Notes: generated from the letters alone by a model not told the origin. A DNA stretch of 64,000 nucleotides from Clostridia bacterium (GCA_028280575.1 JANQLN010000077.1:23669-87668); one strand, 5' to 3'. Shown: positions 41,830-52,215, numbered from the stretch's first letter. Numbers and translations are program-made.

Positions 41830-42426
41830 TTATATATCCCAAAGCTCTTTTTTCCCGGTAGAAACTCCTAAAGCTCCGGCCTTTATAACTTCTATAATAT
41901 CATTTTTTTTATCTACAAGTCCCCCTGCAATAATTGGTACAAAAATCTGGCTGCTAAGCCTTTTTATAACGCCGGGTATTACTCCCGGCATTACTTCCAC
42001 CATATCCGGCATAATAGATTTCACTGTTTTGACTGCTGTTTCATATGACAGGCTGTCAATCATGAAAAATCTTTGTATTGTAAAAACACCCTGTTTTTTC
42101 ACATATTTGATATGTGCACTGCGGGTGCTGATAATACCATCTGGTTTGATTGCCTTCATAATATAGTCAAGTGCCTTATGGTCATTACCAAGTCCTTCTA
42201 TAAAATCCATATGGACAAATACTTTTTTTCCCGCTCCTTTTATCCTCTTTACCAGTTCATGAATGTTAAAGATGTCTGCCTGGAGTAGAAAAACTACTCT
42301 CACACCCGATTGCATAACATCTTCCATATCTGCTTCTTTTCTGATTGCCCCGATAATAGGATAAGCTTCAACGGCTTCAATAATCTCATTCAAATATATC
42401 AATCCTTCCCAGCGTACCCATATCAC
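41830..42426 (-). CDS. glpP: Glycerol-3-phosphate responsive antiterminator
   Basis: IIGAIRKEADMEDVMQSGVRVVFLLQADIFNI...VHMDFIEGL...KPDGIISTRSAHIKYVKKQG. Confidence 0.94.
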   Translation of the reverse strand: MIWVRWEGLIYLNEIIEAVEAYPIIGAIRKEADMEDVMQSGVRVVFLLQADIFNIHELVKRIKGAGKKVFVHMDFIEGLGNDHKALDYIMKAIKPDGIISTRSAHIKYVKKQGVFTIQRFFMIDSLSYETAVKTVKSIMPDMVEVMPGVIPGVIKRLSSQIFVPIIAGGLVDKKNDIIEVIKAGALGVSTGKKELWDI

Positions 42427-42538
42427 TTAATCTTACGGATAAGTTTGAAGAAAGCCTCCGAAATACCACGGATATGCACGCTGTCTTTCGAATCAAAACA
42501 GGAAGTATCACTTACCATTGAGAAGATTTATACCTGTT

Positions 42539-44128
42539 TTACATACCCCATATCACTACTTTTTTACCCTCAACTATTCTTTCTTCTTTAAATATTTTAT
42601 CATCCCAACTCCTATTTTCTCTTCTATCAAATATTAAAAGGTGCCCAATTTTTGTAGCTGTTTTGTCCATGTACTCTATTGTTTGACTTATACCCTGTGA
42701 TCTGGTGTGTTCTAAAGATTTATGCAGGATTTTTAATTCTAGTACATATTTTTTATTATCTTTCCATTCTATTAACAAATCTGTTCGCATTCTGCCAAGA
42801 CCATATTCTCTAAATATTCTTCCTCCTCCATTTACTATTCTCTGTAGAAAGGCTTGAAGCAGTAATTGTGGTCCTGATTCTTTATATTGAAAACGTTCTA
42901 CCCAGCTTTCTGAATTTTCTCTAAAAAATTCTTGAAAACTTTCAATTAGTTTAATTATGTCCAGACTTCCGTCTTCATTAACATACCATTGAGGCTCAAA
43001 ATAAGCTGCTAAACTAATTTGAGTTATATATGTCAATTCTCTGGGTATTACTTCCTGATATATTAAATTTGATATTTTAGCTTTCCCATTTTCCACTTTT
43101 ACCAAACCTAAGTCAACCACATATTGCAAATCATCCTGTGGAATCTCATGGAATGAAGCTCCTTCTAATATAGGTGATATTACTCTTCTTACCCTTTCCT
43201 CTTTTAATTTGTCTACCAGTTGATCTAAATGAGTAACTCTTGCTTTTATTAAATTTTCTTTTGCTATGCTTATTATTTCCTTGGTTATCGTGTTTTCTCT
43301 GTTTTTACCTTCTGTTATTTCAAAACAAGCTTCATAGGCAAGGGCATTTGCTAACCATGGTTGACCATTTGTAAGCTGCCATGCATATTCTATAACTTCA
43401 TTACTAAATTTTTGTCCGGTTTCTTTAGTATGCTGATTATATAAATATTCAACTTCTGCTCTTGTAAAATTTCCAAGACTTAGAGATTTAGCATTTACAT
43501 TAAAACAGCTTCCTCCGGTAATTACCTCTTTTTCTTTACTTGAGTATATTCTGTAATCTTTAACATCTCTAATACCGCAAAGAATTAAACTTTGAGGGAA
43601 TGCACAAGGTCTTGAAGTATAACCGCTTCTAAGCTGACGAAGTACAGAAATCAAAGAGTCACCCACTAATGAATCTATTTCATCAATGAAAAGAATTGTT
43701 GGTAGTTCACTTTCTAAAGACCAGTATGTCAGAATATTTGCCAATGCTGTAAACTCACTTTTTTCCAATGCTTTTTTTGAATTTTTTTCAAATATACTCT
43801 CTTTTAAATAGATTTTCTCCATTCTTTCCAACATTTCAATAATAGCTTTATTTGTCTCTACCACATTTTCCCTCGTTACTTGTGCACTTTCAACATTTAC
43901 ATAGAGACATTTATACTTACCACTGTCATTTAGTATCTTCATGAGTGTTAAGAGACTGGTAGTTTTACCACTTTGTCTTGGTGCATGTAATATAAAATAC
44001 TTATTTTGTCCAATCAATTCTAATATTTTATCTATATTTATCCGGTCAGCGATAGGTACATGATAATGTTTTTCTGGTACTATTGGTCCTGCCGTATTAA
44101 AAAATCTCATTTTTATAGCTCCCAACAT
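42539..44128 (-). CDS. AAA-like domain ATPase with C-terminal PD-(D/E)xK-like domain
   Basis: APRQSGKTTSLLTL Walker A, PTILFIDEIDSL Walker B; C-terminal RTDLLIEW...YVLELKI. Confidence 0.85.
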   Translation of the reverse strand: MLGAIKMRFFNTAGPIVPEKHYHVPIADRINIDKILELIGQNKYFILHAPRQSGKTTSLLTLMKILNDSGKYKCLYVNVESAQVTRENVVETNKAIIEMLERMEKIYLKESIFEKNSKKALEKSEFTALANILTYWSLESELPTILFIDEIDSLVGDSLISVLRQLRSGYTSRPCAFPQSLILCGIRDVKDYRIYSSKEKEVITGGSCFNVNAKSLSLGNFTRAEVEYLYNQHTKETGQKFSNEVIEYAWQLTNGQPWLANALAYEACFEITEGKNRENTITKEIISIAKENLIKARVTHLDQLVDKLKEERVRRVISPILEGASFHEIPQDDLQYVVDLGLVKVENGKAKISNLIYQEVIPRELTYITQISLAAYFEPQWYVNEDGSLDIIKLIESFQEFFRENSESWVERFQYKESGPQLLLQAFLQRIVNGGGRIFREYGLGRMRTDLLIEWKDNKKYVLELKILHKSLEHTRSQGISQTIEYMDKTATKIGHLLIFDRRENRSWDDKIFKEERIVEGKKVVIWGM

Positions 44129-44218
44129 ATTTTCATTCTCTTAGATCATCAAGTATATTATATCCCTACATATATTATAATACAAGAATATGATTTATTA
44201 GGACAAAAATCCAGGGTG

Positions 44219-44339
44219 AGCAATTTGCTTATGTTATGATTTTCTTAATGAAGCATACTAAATTTAGTAGTATGAATAATAAGCATATACAACATCTAGT
44301 ATGCTCCTTGCTTGAAATTGATTAAGGCGCAAATTGCTT
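44219..44339. mobile_element. MITE-like element, copy A
   Basis: Ends AGCAATTTGC / GCAAATTGCTT; flanked by direct AGGGTG at 44213-44218 and 44340-44345; about 96% identical to rc of copy B. Confidence 0.8.
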
Positions 44340-44375
44340 AGGGTGTGAATATTGCAGTTCATGATTAATATTCAG

Positions 44376-44417
44376 CAAAACCTCTTACTCAGGATTCCAG
44401 TGCCGTAAGAGGTTTTG
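44376..44417. terminator. 13-bp perfect stem hairpin in xylA 3' intergenic region
   Basis: CAAAACCTCTTAC...GTAAGAGGTTTTG. Confidence 0.45.
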
Positions 44418-44517
44418 CCTCTTCATATCTTCATTGATATGGATGTAATACATTTGGGAGCCTGTTAACCTTGAATTTAAACCTAAATTCCCCGGCCTTT
44501 TTTGAGTTTATGATTTG

Positions 44518-45834
44518 TTATCCTTCCAGGATATACTGGTTAAGTATACTTTCAAGCATTTCCTGCCTGCCTGATTTATTCCGGATGTCTGTATTCATGG
44601 CATATGCCTCCAGCTCTTTGAATCCGGCCCTGCCCTCTATAATATCTTTGCCTATACCCGACCGGTAGCTGGCATATCGTTCTTCAACAAATCTTTCAAT
44701 TTTTCCGTCTTCAAGCATTTTACCTGCTATTTTAAGACCCTTTGCGAAGGCATCCATACCTGCTATGTGTGAGTAAAACAGGTCCTCCGGTTCAAATGAT
44801 CCCCTTCTCACCTTGGCATCAAAATTGAGTCCGCCCTTTTTGAATCCGCCGTCTTTTAAAACCTCATACATTGCCATTGCAGTTTCATAAATGTTTGTTG
44901 GAAACTGGTCCGTATCCCAGCCGAGTAAAAGATCTCCCTGGTTGGCATCAATACTTCCGAGCATTCCATTTATTCTTGATATCCTAAGCTCGTGCTGGAA
45001 GGTATGGCCCGCTAAAGTTGCATGATTGGCCTCTATATTCATTTTAAAATGCTTATCCAGTCCGTAGCTTTTTAGAAATCCTATTACGGCAGCGGCATCA
45101 AAATCATACTGATGCTTTGTTGGTTCCTTAGGCTTCGGTTCAATCAAGAACTGCCCGTCGAAGCCTATTTCCCGGGCATAATCCACAGCCATCTTGAGAA
45201 ATCGTGCAAAATTGTCAAGCTCAAGCTTCATATTTGTATTCAAAAGGGTTTCATATCCTTCCCTGCCTCCCCAGAATACATAGTTTTGTCCACCCAGCTC
45301 CATGGTGATTTCCATTGCCTTTTTAACCTGGGCCGCAGCGTATGCAAAAACATCTGCATTACATGATGTAGATGCCCCATGTACAAACCTGGCATTGAAA
45401 AATGTATTGGTAGTTCCCCATAAAAGCTTCACATCACTATTTTTCATCCTGTCTTTAATCATGCCGGCTATTACATCCAGTCTCCTGTTGGTTTCTTTCA
45501 AAGTTTCGGCTTCCGGCGAAATATCCCTGTCATGAAAACAGAAAAACGGAACCCCCAGCTTTTCACAAAGCTCAAAGTTAGCTTCAACTTTTGCTTTTGC
45601 CAGCTCCATTTCATCACTTATGCTGTCCCAGGGTCTTACCGCTGTTCCGGGACCAAACGGATCATCCCCCCTGCCCTGGTATGTATGCCAGTAAGCTACG
45701 GCAAACCTTAAATGATCTTTCATTGTCTTTGTGCCAATCTTTTCATCAGGGTTGTAGTACTTGAAGGCGAGAGGATTATCTGATCCTTTACCTTCATACT
45801 TGATTTTTGGTACATTTGTAAAATATTCCATCAA
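44518..45834 (-). CDS. xylA: Xylose isomerase
   Basis: [44 protein letters not shown]. Confidence 0.98.
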   Translation of the reverse strand: MMEYFTNVPKIKYEGKGSDNPLAFKYYNPDEKIGTKTMKDHLRFAVAYWHTYQGRGDDPFGPGTAVRPWDSISDEMELAKAKVEANFELCEKLGVPFFCFHDRDISPEAETLKETNRRLDVIAGMIKDRMKNSDVKLLWGTTNTFFNARFVHGASTSCNADVFAYAAAQVKKAMEITMELGGQNYVFWGGREGYETLLNTNMKLELDNFARFLKMAVDYAREIGFDGQFLIEPKPKEPTKHQYDFDAAAVIGFLKSYGLDKHFKMNIEANHATLAGHTFQHELRISRINGMLGSIDANQGDLLLGWDTDQFPTNIYETAMAMYEVLKDGGFKKGGLNFDAKVRRGSFEPEDLFYSHIAGMDAFAKGLKIAGKMLEDGKIERFVEERYASYRSGIGKDIIEGRAGFKELEAYAMNTDIRNKSGRQEMLESILNQYILEG

Positions 45835-45955
45835 ACCATACCTCCTTGTTTTTTACATAATATAAAAAAATCCTTTATTTCCCAGCACGGCATTAGATAT
45901 GCTATGAAACTTACTAATATTATATTATTAAGTATGCAGGTAAGTCAATAATTTT

Positions 45956-46798
45956 TTAACTTTCCATATATATCACAGCAGCCTGGCTGCCCCTCTTTCC
46001 CCTGTGCCCCCTGTGGGAAAAAAATGTGTCTTTATTGCATGCCGTACAGATTTGAGATATGGTTATGTTGTTATGTTGTATTCCTGTCTTTACAAGATTT
46101 GCTTCATTTATTTTCCACAGGTCCGTCATATACTTGCCATTTGACCTGTAATGCATAAATTTTAAATTATCCTTATCATTCCTTTCAATCTCATTTCTTA
46201 CGTCCTCGCCTGTTTCAAAACAGCATACTCCTATTGACGGCCCAATACCGGCAATTATGTCGGCTTTTTCCGATGAATAATCTGAAACAAAAACTTCTAC
46301 CATCTTCGCCGCAATGTTTTTCACCGTCCCCCTCCATCCTGCATGAGCAAGTCCGATTATTTTTTTAACAGGATCAAAAAAAAACAGCGGGACACAATCT
46401 GCATAAACAGTAACAAGTGCAATCTTGTTCTCATCTGTAACAAGTCCGTCGACGCATTCATAATCCCGTTCCCTTATAATGCCCTTTCCCCTGTCATTTG
46501 CATTCACTTTCCTTATTCGGGTTTCATGACATTGAGAAGAAAGTACCATATTATTGCAATTTATGCCCAAAGCTTTTGCAAACAGCTCATAGTTTTTCAA
46601 AACATTTTTATTTTCATCACCCAGATTAAAGCCAAGATTCATTGACTCATATATCCCCCTGCTGGTTCCTCCATATCTGCTGCTGTAACCATGCTTTATA
46701 AAACTGTATTCGTCAAGGCGCGGAAAAGTATAATATGTAACTTCGTTCTTTTTATTAACAGCCATTTTCACAAAAATACTACCACCTTTATTTTCCAT
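45956..46798 (-). CDS. pgeF: Peptidoglycan editing factor PgeF (YfiH/laccase-domain family)
   Basis: ADCVPLFFFDPVKKIIGLAHAGWRGTV. Confidence 0.95.
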   Translation of the reverse strand: MENKGGSIFVKMAVNKKNEVTYYTFPRLDEYSFIKHGYSSRYGGTSRGIYESMNLGFNLGDENKNVLKNYELFAKALGINCNNMVLSSQCHETRIRKVNANDRGKGIIRERDYECVDGLVTDENKIALVTVYADCVPLFFFDPVKKIIGLAHAGWRGTVKNIAAKMVEVFVSDYSSEKADIIAGIGPSIGVCCFETGEDVRNEIERNDKDNLKFMHYRSNGKYMTDLWKINEANLVKTGIQHNNITISQICTACNKDTFFSHRGHRGKRGSQAAVIYMES

Positions 46799-46800
46799 AG

Positions 46801-47541
46801 CTAAATTTTTTGTATATAATCAAGCTTCCTATAATCTTTTTCAAGCCTTTCCCTTAAATACTGTCTCGTTAAATTACCAAGCTCTTCAAGAGATTGTTTT
46901 GAAATCTGAAAGCTGAAAAGGCTTTTTGCATCGGAAAACACTATATGCATCAAAGCTTTTGCCGTTGCTTTTGTAATTGGCTTTGCCTCCTCGCCTTTTT
47001 TTATACATTTTTCACAGATAAATCCACATTTTGAAAAGCTGAAAAAGAACAAATCTATCTCTTTGCTTCCACATAGTGAACAGGAAGAAACTCCGGGAGA
47101 ATAACCAATCAGTGAAAGCATCCTTAATTCAAAAATTGATGTTATTAAATCCGGGTCCTTTTCTTTTTTTGCAAGTAAATGCAAGGTATTCAAAAAAAGC
47201 TTTAACAAATCCTGTGAAGATTGATTTTCCTGTATTACGTCCCTGATTATATCTATAAGGTGAGCCGCATATGTAAGTTTTATTATATCATCCCTGATAG
47301 GGTAAAATGATTGTATTACATCACAGGTATTTACCCTGTACATGTCCCTGCTCCTGTATAATAGAAAATCACTATAGCATAAAAGCTGGGTTCCGGCAAC
47401 CAATTTGCTTTTTGGTCTTTTTGCACTATTGGCTATTGCACTTATTTTTCCATGGCTTTCGGAAAATATTGTAATTATCTTGTCTGCCTCACCTGTGTTT
47501 TTTTCACGTATCACAATACCTTTTGTTTTTAAATATGACAT
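46801..47541 (-). CDS. recO: DNA repair protein RecO
   Basis: KTKGIVIREKNTGEADKIITIFSESHGKISAIANSAKRPKS. Confidence 0.95.
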   Translation of the reverse strand: MSYLKTKGIVIREKNTGEADKIITIFSESHGKISAIANSAKRPKSKLVAGTQLLCYSDFLLYRSRDMYRVNTCDVIQSFYPIRDDIIKLTYAAHLIDIIRDVIQENQSSQDLLKLFLNTLHLLAKKEKDPDLITSIFELRMLSLIGYSPGVSSCSLCGSKEIDLFFFSFSKCGFICEKCIKKGEEAKPITKATAKALMHIVFSDAKSLFSFQISKQSLEELGNLTRQYLRERLEKDYRKLDYIQKI

Positions 47542-47660
47542 ATTACCAGCCTGTTTTTTAACATTTTGCGTTATTATAAAGGCGCAAATTGCTATATTTA
47601 AAATATTTCCTTTTATAATATCATGTTTTTTAAAAAAATTTATACTGCATTTTTATGCTT

Positions 47661-47834
47661 TCATACCATAACGCCGGTAACCCCGGCTTCATTTGTGGCA
47701 CCAATTTTCAATTCATTTACATAAACAGCTTCTCTATTTTGCCCATTTTCAATATATGACAATTCTTTAAAGAACATATAACTATTAATATTACCGGTGT
47801 TTTCAAATGTTTTCCACATAATATCCTTTAGCAT
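47661..47834 (-). CDS. yqzL: YqzL-family small protein (not in supplied ORF track)
   Basis: Minus-strand 57-aa ORF MLKDIMWKTFENTGNINSYMFFKELSYIENGQNREAVYVNELKIGATNEAGVTGVMV between recO and era. Confidence 0.8.
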   Translation of the reverse strand: MLKDIMWKTFENTGNINSYMFFKELSYIENGQNREAVYVNELKIGATNEAGVTGVMV

Positions 47835-47998
47835 ATTCTGTCTTCCCCCTCAAAGTTTCCTTTCATATGTGCCGGCAAAAATTTTTTGAAATTGATTTAA
47901 AAAATTTTATCTGCCGCACTATTATGTAGGATGCTTCATAAAAACTTTTGTATACTGAAAATTATTTCATGTATAAGTTTGATTAACAAAAACCTAAA

Positions 47999-48901
47999 TT
48001 ATTTATAGCCTAAATCCTTTAATACCATGTTATTATCTCTCCAGGCCTGCTTTGTTTTAACCCATAATTGAAGGAAAACCCTGGCTCCCAATAATATTTC
48101 TATGTCCTGTCTTGCAAGCTGTCCGGCTTTTTTAAGCTTGCTGCCTTTCTTTCCTATAATAATACCTTTATGTGACTCTTTTTCACAGTAAATATTAGCA
48201 TCTATATCTATTATTCCCTTATCCTTTCTTTCATTGAAAGTTATAATTTCTACTCCTGTTCCGTGGGGTACTTCATCATTGAGTAAATGCAAAAGCTTTT
48301 CACGGATTATTTCAGTAACAATAAATCTCTCCGGCTGGTCGGATATAACATCTTCAGGGTAATACTTGGGACCGCATGTTAAATATTTGAGGATTTCTAA
48401 GTTTAAAGCCCCCAGGCCGTCATTTTTTTTTGCAGATACCGGAATAAATGCATCAAAGCCGTATATTTCGGAATACAGCTGGATTAAAGGTAAAATACTC
48501 TCCTTTCCTACAAGATCAACCTTGTTTATGACCAGAACAACAGGAGTATCAACCTGTTTAAGCTGCTCAATGATTTTAAGCTCCCCGCTTCCAGGGCCGG
48601 CCTTAATTGCTTCGACTACAAACAGTATCAAGTCTACACCATTCAATGTATCAATAGCTGAATTCACCATAAATTCACCGAGTTTGGTTTTGGGTTTATG
48701 AATTCCCGGAGTATCAATAAAAACCATTTGATATTTTTCCGTTGTAGCAATAGACCTTATCGAATTTCTTGTGGTTTGCGGTTTGGAAGATGTTATTGAT
48801 ATCCTGTTTCCTGACAATGAATTGACAAGAGTTGATTTACCAACATTTGGTCTTCCTATTACAGTAATAAATCCCGATTTGAATTCCATTTTATCCTCCA
48901 A
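47999..48901 (-). CDS. era: GTPase Era
   Basis: GRPNVGKSTLVN, DTPGIHKPK, NKVD, KH domain. Confidence 0.97.
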   Translation of the reverse strand: MEDKMEFKSGFITVIGRPNVGKSTLVNSLSGNRISITSSKPQTTRNSIRSIATTEKYQMVFIDTPGIHKPKTKLGEFMVNSAIDTLNGVDLILFVVEAIKAGPGSGELKIIEQLKQVDTPVVLVINKVDLVGKESILPLIQLYSEIYGFDAFIPVSAKKNDGLGALNLEILKYLTCGPKYYPEDVISDQPERFIVTEIIREKLLHLLNDEVPHGTGVEIITFNERKDKGIIDIDANIYCEKESHKGIIIGKKGSKLKKAGQLARQDIEILLGARVFLQLWVKTKQAWRDNNMVLKDLGYK

Positions 48902-48944
48902 TGCTTCCAGTAAAATCAGTAAACGGCAACATACAATTTATTAT

Positions 48945-49397
48945 TCAATCCTCAAGCTTAAACGCTTTAGGCATTAATTCCCCTATGCTGTATTTTTCAA
49001 ATTCTCCGTCATTACTTGCACACAGTACAACAGTATTCTCATATGAAAACTCACTTATTACCTGTCTGCAAATACCACAGGGTGTTACTGCACTTTTACT
49101 GTCTGATGCAATAGCTATCCTTTTTATCCTTCTTCTGCCGTCGGAAACAGCTGAAAAAACAGCACATCTTTCCGCACAAACCGTTGCCCCGAATGAGGAG
49201 TTTTCAACATTGGCACCCGTATATACGGTTCCGTCATCCATTTCCACGCAAGCTCCAACCTTAAAGCCCGAGTATGGAACATATGCATTCTTTTTTGATT
49301 TTAGAGCAATATAAACAAGCTCATTATTTGTCATTTCTACTCTCCATTCCCGGTTATTTATATTCCAAAAACCATATAACAGGCTGCCGGTATTCAT
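48945..49397 (-). CDS. cdd: Cytidine deaminase
   Basis: VENSSFGATVCAERCAVFSA, TPCGICRQV. Confidence 0.96.
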   Translation of the reverse strand: MNTGSLLYGFWNINNREWRVEMTNNELVYIALKSKKNAYVPYSGFKVGACVEMDDGTVYTGANVENSSFGATVCAERCAVFSAVSDGRRRIKRIAIASDSKSAVTPCGICRQVISEFSYENTVVLCASNDGEFEKYSIGELMPKAFKLED

Positions 49398-49492
49398 TCA
49401 AAGCCTTTTCAAAAATTTATCTTTCCGCCTGCTTTTATTATATCATCATATGGCTTGTTTACACCAGGATTTTATTACATTAAAACAGGTTT

Positions 49493-50215
49493 TTACCTTA
49501 TAAGGGTTTGAAATAAAAAAAGTGTAACCAGAAAACCCAGAAAAGCACCTGCTAAGACCTCAAAAAAATTATGTATTTTTGATTCAAGCCTGCTTTGTAC
49601 CAGCAGGATTGTAACTGTAAGACAAAGAATGGTATAGGAGGCATTTTCACTCAAAAGCGCTATGGCCGTTGTGATGGAAAATGCTATTGCCGCATGGCCG
49701 CTGGGCATTCCTCCGCTTAATGGGGACCCTTTCTTTGTAATTGCTTTGATTATAAGCACCAGTATTATTGTGACCGACAGTGCAATAAAAGTAACATGTT
49801 CGGGTGAATCTCTCAAATGGCTTATGCCTATTTCGAGGTCACCGCTCAGCCTATCAAAAAAAACGAAGTACGCAATCATTATTGAAAGAAAAGCTGCGAT
49901 CAGAACGGCACCTGCCGACATATCCTTGATGGCTTTTGCCCTTCTATTATATTTACCGGTAAATGTGTCTACAATTAATTCAAGTGCCGTATTAAACAAT
50001 TCACATATAATAACAATTGCAACGGCAACGCAAACTAATAAAAACTCAAGTCTGCTGATTTTATAAAAAAGACTAAGCACTAAAATACCAACTGCTGCGG
50101 TAATATGTATTTTCATATTCCTTTCCGCCGCAATAGAGTAAATTAACCCATTTATTGCATTGTTAAAACTTTTAAGCAAGCCAAAGCTACTCCATATCCT
50201 TCTTACTTTTTTCAT
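49493..50215 (-). CDS. Diacylglycerol/undecaprenol kinase fused to PAP2-type phosphatase
   Basis: N-terminal DgkA motif CELFNTALE; C-terminal GGMPSGHAAIAFS. Confidence 0.92.
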   Translation of the reverse strand: MKKVRRIWSSFGLLKSFNNAINGLIYSIAAERNMKIHITAAVGILVLSLFYKISRLEFLLVCVAVAIVIICELFNTALELIVDTFTGKYNRRAKAIKDMSAGAVLIAAFLSIMIAYFVFFDRLSGDLEIGISHLRDSPEHVTFIALSVTIILVLIIKAITKKGSPLSGGMPSGHAAIAFSITTAIALLSENASYTILCLTVTILLVQSRLESKIHNFFEVLAGAFLGFLVTLFLFQTLIR

Positions 50216-50717
50216 TATTCCATACCCGCTTCAGTATTTCTTCCTGTCTATCAATCATAGTATTATCATTTTCATTATGGTTATAACCCAGCAGATGATA
50301 TACGCCGTGTGTTATTAAAAACAGGATTTCCCTTTCAAATGAATGTCCGTATTTATATGCTTGCTCACCGGCTTTTTCAACAGAAATTATTATGTCGCCG
50401 AGTAATAAAACTCCTGAGTCAAGGTTTAAATCCCCCTCAGCTGATATAATTTTACCATCCTCCATTGTGGTAATAGGAAATGAAAGTACATCTGTAGCTT
50501 TGTCAATATGCCTGTACTGGTTGTTAATCAGCCTGATTTTATTATTATCGGTAAATTGTATATCTATTTGGCACTTCCTGTCTATGCCTTCATGCAGCAG
50601 GCACTCTTTCACGGCAGCTGCAATTTTATCTTCAATGTGCTTTTCAATAGTAAAAAGGCTTTGGTCATTAAAAATTTCTATATAAAACAGATCACTCATG
50701 TTTTTCTCCTCTGGCAC
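50187..50717 (-). CDS. ybeY: Endoribonuclease YbeY
   Basis: HGVYHLLGYNHNE. Confidence 0.94.
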   Translation of the reverse strand: MPEEKNMSDLFYIEIFNDQSLFTIEKHIEDKIAAAVKECLLHEGIDRKCQIDIQFTDNNKIRLINNQYRHIDKATDVLSFPITTMEDGKIISAEGDLNLDSGVLLLGDIIISVEKAGEQAYKYGHSFEREILFLITHGVYHLLGYNHNENDNTMIDRQEEILKRVWNNEKSKKDME

Positions 50718-52194
50718 TCATTGCCTCGACCTGTTCAATAGTTGTTATCAGGCCGGTATGGTTCACATGGGCTTTTGTATCCGGATACTGGAGTCTTCCA
50801 TGGAAATACCCGCTGAATACTCTTAAAAATCCGTTAGCTATATCGTTAAGGTCCTTAAGTGTCAACTCACACATATCAAATTGTCCGTCCTCCAGCTTAT
50901 CCTTGATTATTTTTCTTATCAATCCTTCAATCTTGCCTTCAGTCCTGTCCGTCATCGAGCGGACGGCTGCCTCAACAGAATCTGCAAGCATAACCACTGC
51001 CGCTTCCCTGGACGTAGGTCTTGGGCCATTATATCTGAAGTCTTCCTGTCTGACCTTTTTTCCTGCGCCGTCTTTTTGTGCCTTGTGATAAAAACATGCT
51101 ACCATTGTTGAGCCATGATGCTGTTTAATTATATCAATGATATCCTGGGGTATTTTATGTTCCCGTGCAATTTCGGCCCCATCATGTGTATGTGATGTTA
51201 TAACAAGTGTGCTTAAGTTAGGAGTCATTCTGTCATGCGGATTGTCTGAAAGTTGGTTTTCCTTGAAAAAATTTGGTCTTTTTATTTTGCCTACATCATG
51301 ATAATATGCACCTACCCTTGCTAAAAGTGCATTTCCCCCTATGGCTTCTGCCGCTACCTCAGCCATGTTTCCAACCATAAGACTGTGATGGTAAGTGCCC
51401 GGAGCTTCCACCAGAAGCCTTTTTAAAAGAGGATGGTTTGGATTTGCAAGCTCTAAGAGCTTAAGGGGAGTCACAATGTTGAATCCTGTTTCAATAAAGG
51501 GCAAAATGCCTATTGTAAGAATTATGGATATCAACCCATTGAGAGCAGCAACCATACTGTCGGAAACGATTTTTTGGAAATCTCCCCTTGAAATAACACC
51601 TATGCTCATTATCACAGCCGCGTTTATCCCCGCAGTGAGCAGTCCCGCTGCCGAAAGCTTGCTTCGCTGCTTGGCTTTGGAAATAACAAACGACGTAATG
51701 GTACCACTTATTACCGACATAACCAGAAAACCAAACTCACCCTTTGTTATTAATGATACGGCTATGGTGAGAATAATATTTGAAATAACCGCAAGGCCTA
51801 GGTCCAAAAGTATTGATATCAGCATTGGAGCTAAAAATATTGGAATAATCAGTATTGAATAACCGGATATGAATTTTGCTGCAGTGAGGGTAATAATTAT
51901 TATAATTGAAAGAGCCACAACCTTTTGAATATTATTATATACGCTTTTGCAGAATTTTCTCATAAACAGGATTAATATTAATTCCAGCAGTATAAGCAGA
52001 ATAAGAATACCTGCCGCAATTTTATAATCAAATGCATTGGCATCCGGCAGGCTTGTATCCAGTATTATCAAAAATGATAACAGCAGAGTTATTAAAGCAG
52101 TACAAGCCTTTTGAAAAATTATACCGCTAACAAGCTTTTTTACTTTTTTGAAAGCTTGTCCAAACATTTTGCTCCATTTGGGTAACATTCCCAT
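50692..52194 (-). CDS. pgpH: HD-domain phosphohydrolase of PgpH family, lacking most of the extracellular region
   Basis: Multi-TM then YHHSLMVGNMAE...YYHDVGKIKRP HD motif; between phoH and ybeY. Confidence 0.9.
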   Translation of the reverse strand: MGMLPKWSKMFGQAFKKVKKLVSGIIFQKACTALITLLLSFLIILDTSLPDANAFDYKIAAGILILLILLELILILFMRKFCKSVYNNIQKVVALSIIIIITLTAAKFISGYSILIIPIFLAPMLISILLDLGLAVISNIILTIAVSLITKGEFGFLVMSVISGTITSFVISKAKQRSKLSAAGLLTAGINAAVIMSIGVISRGDFQKIVSDSMVAALNGLISIILTIGILPFIETGFNIVTPLKLLELANPNHPLLKRLLVEAPGTYHHSLMVGNMAEVAAEAIGGNALLARVGAYYHDVGKIKRPNFFKENQLSDNPHDRMTPNLSTLVITSHTHDGAEIAREHKIPQDIIDIIKQHHGSTMVACFYHKAQKDGAGKKVRQEDFRYNGPRPTSREAAVVMLADSVEAAVRSMTDRTEGKIEGLIRKIIKDKLEDGQFDMCELTLKDLNDIANGFLRVFSGYFHGRLQYPDTKAHVNHTGLITTIEQVEAMSARGEKHE

Positions 52195-52215
52195 AAGACC
52201 TCCAAGTGTCAGTTG

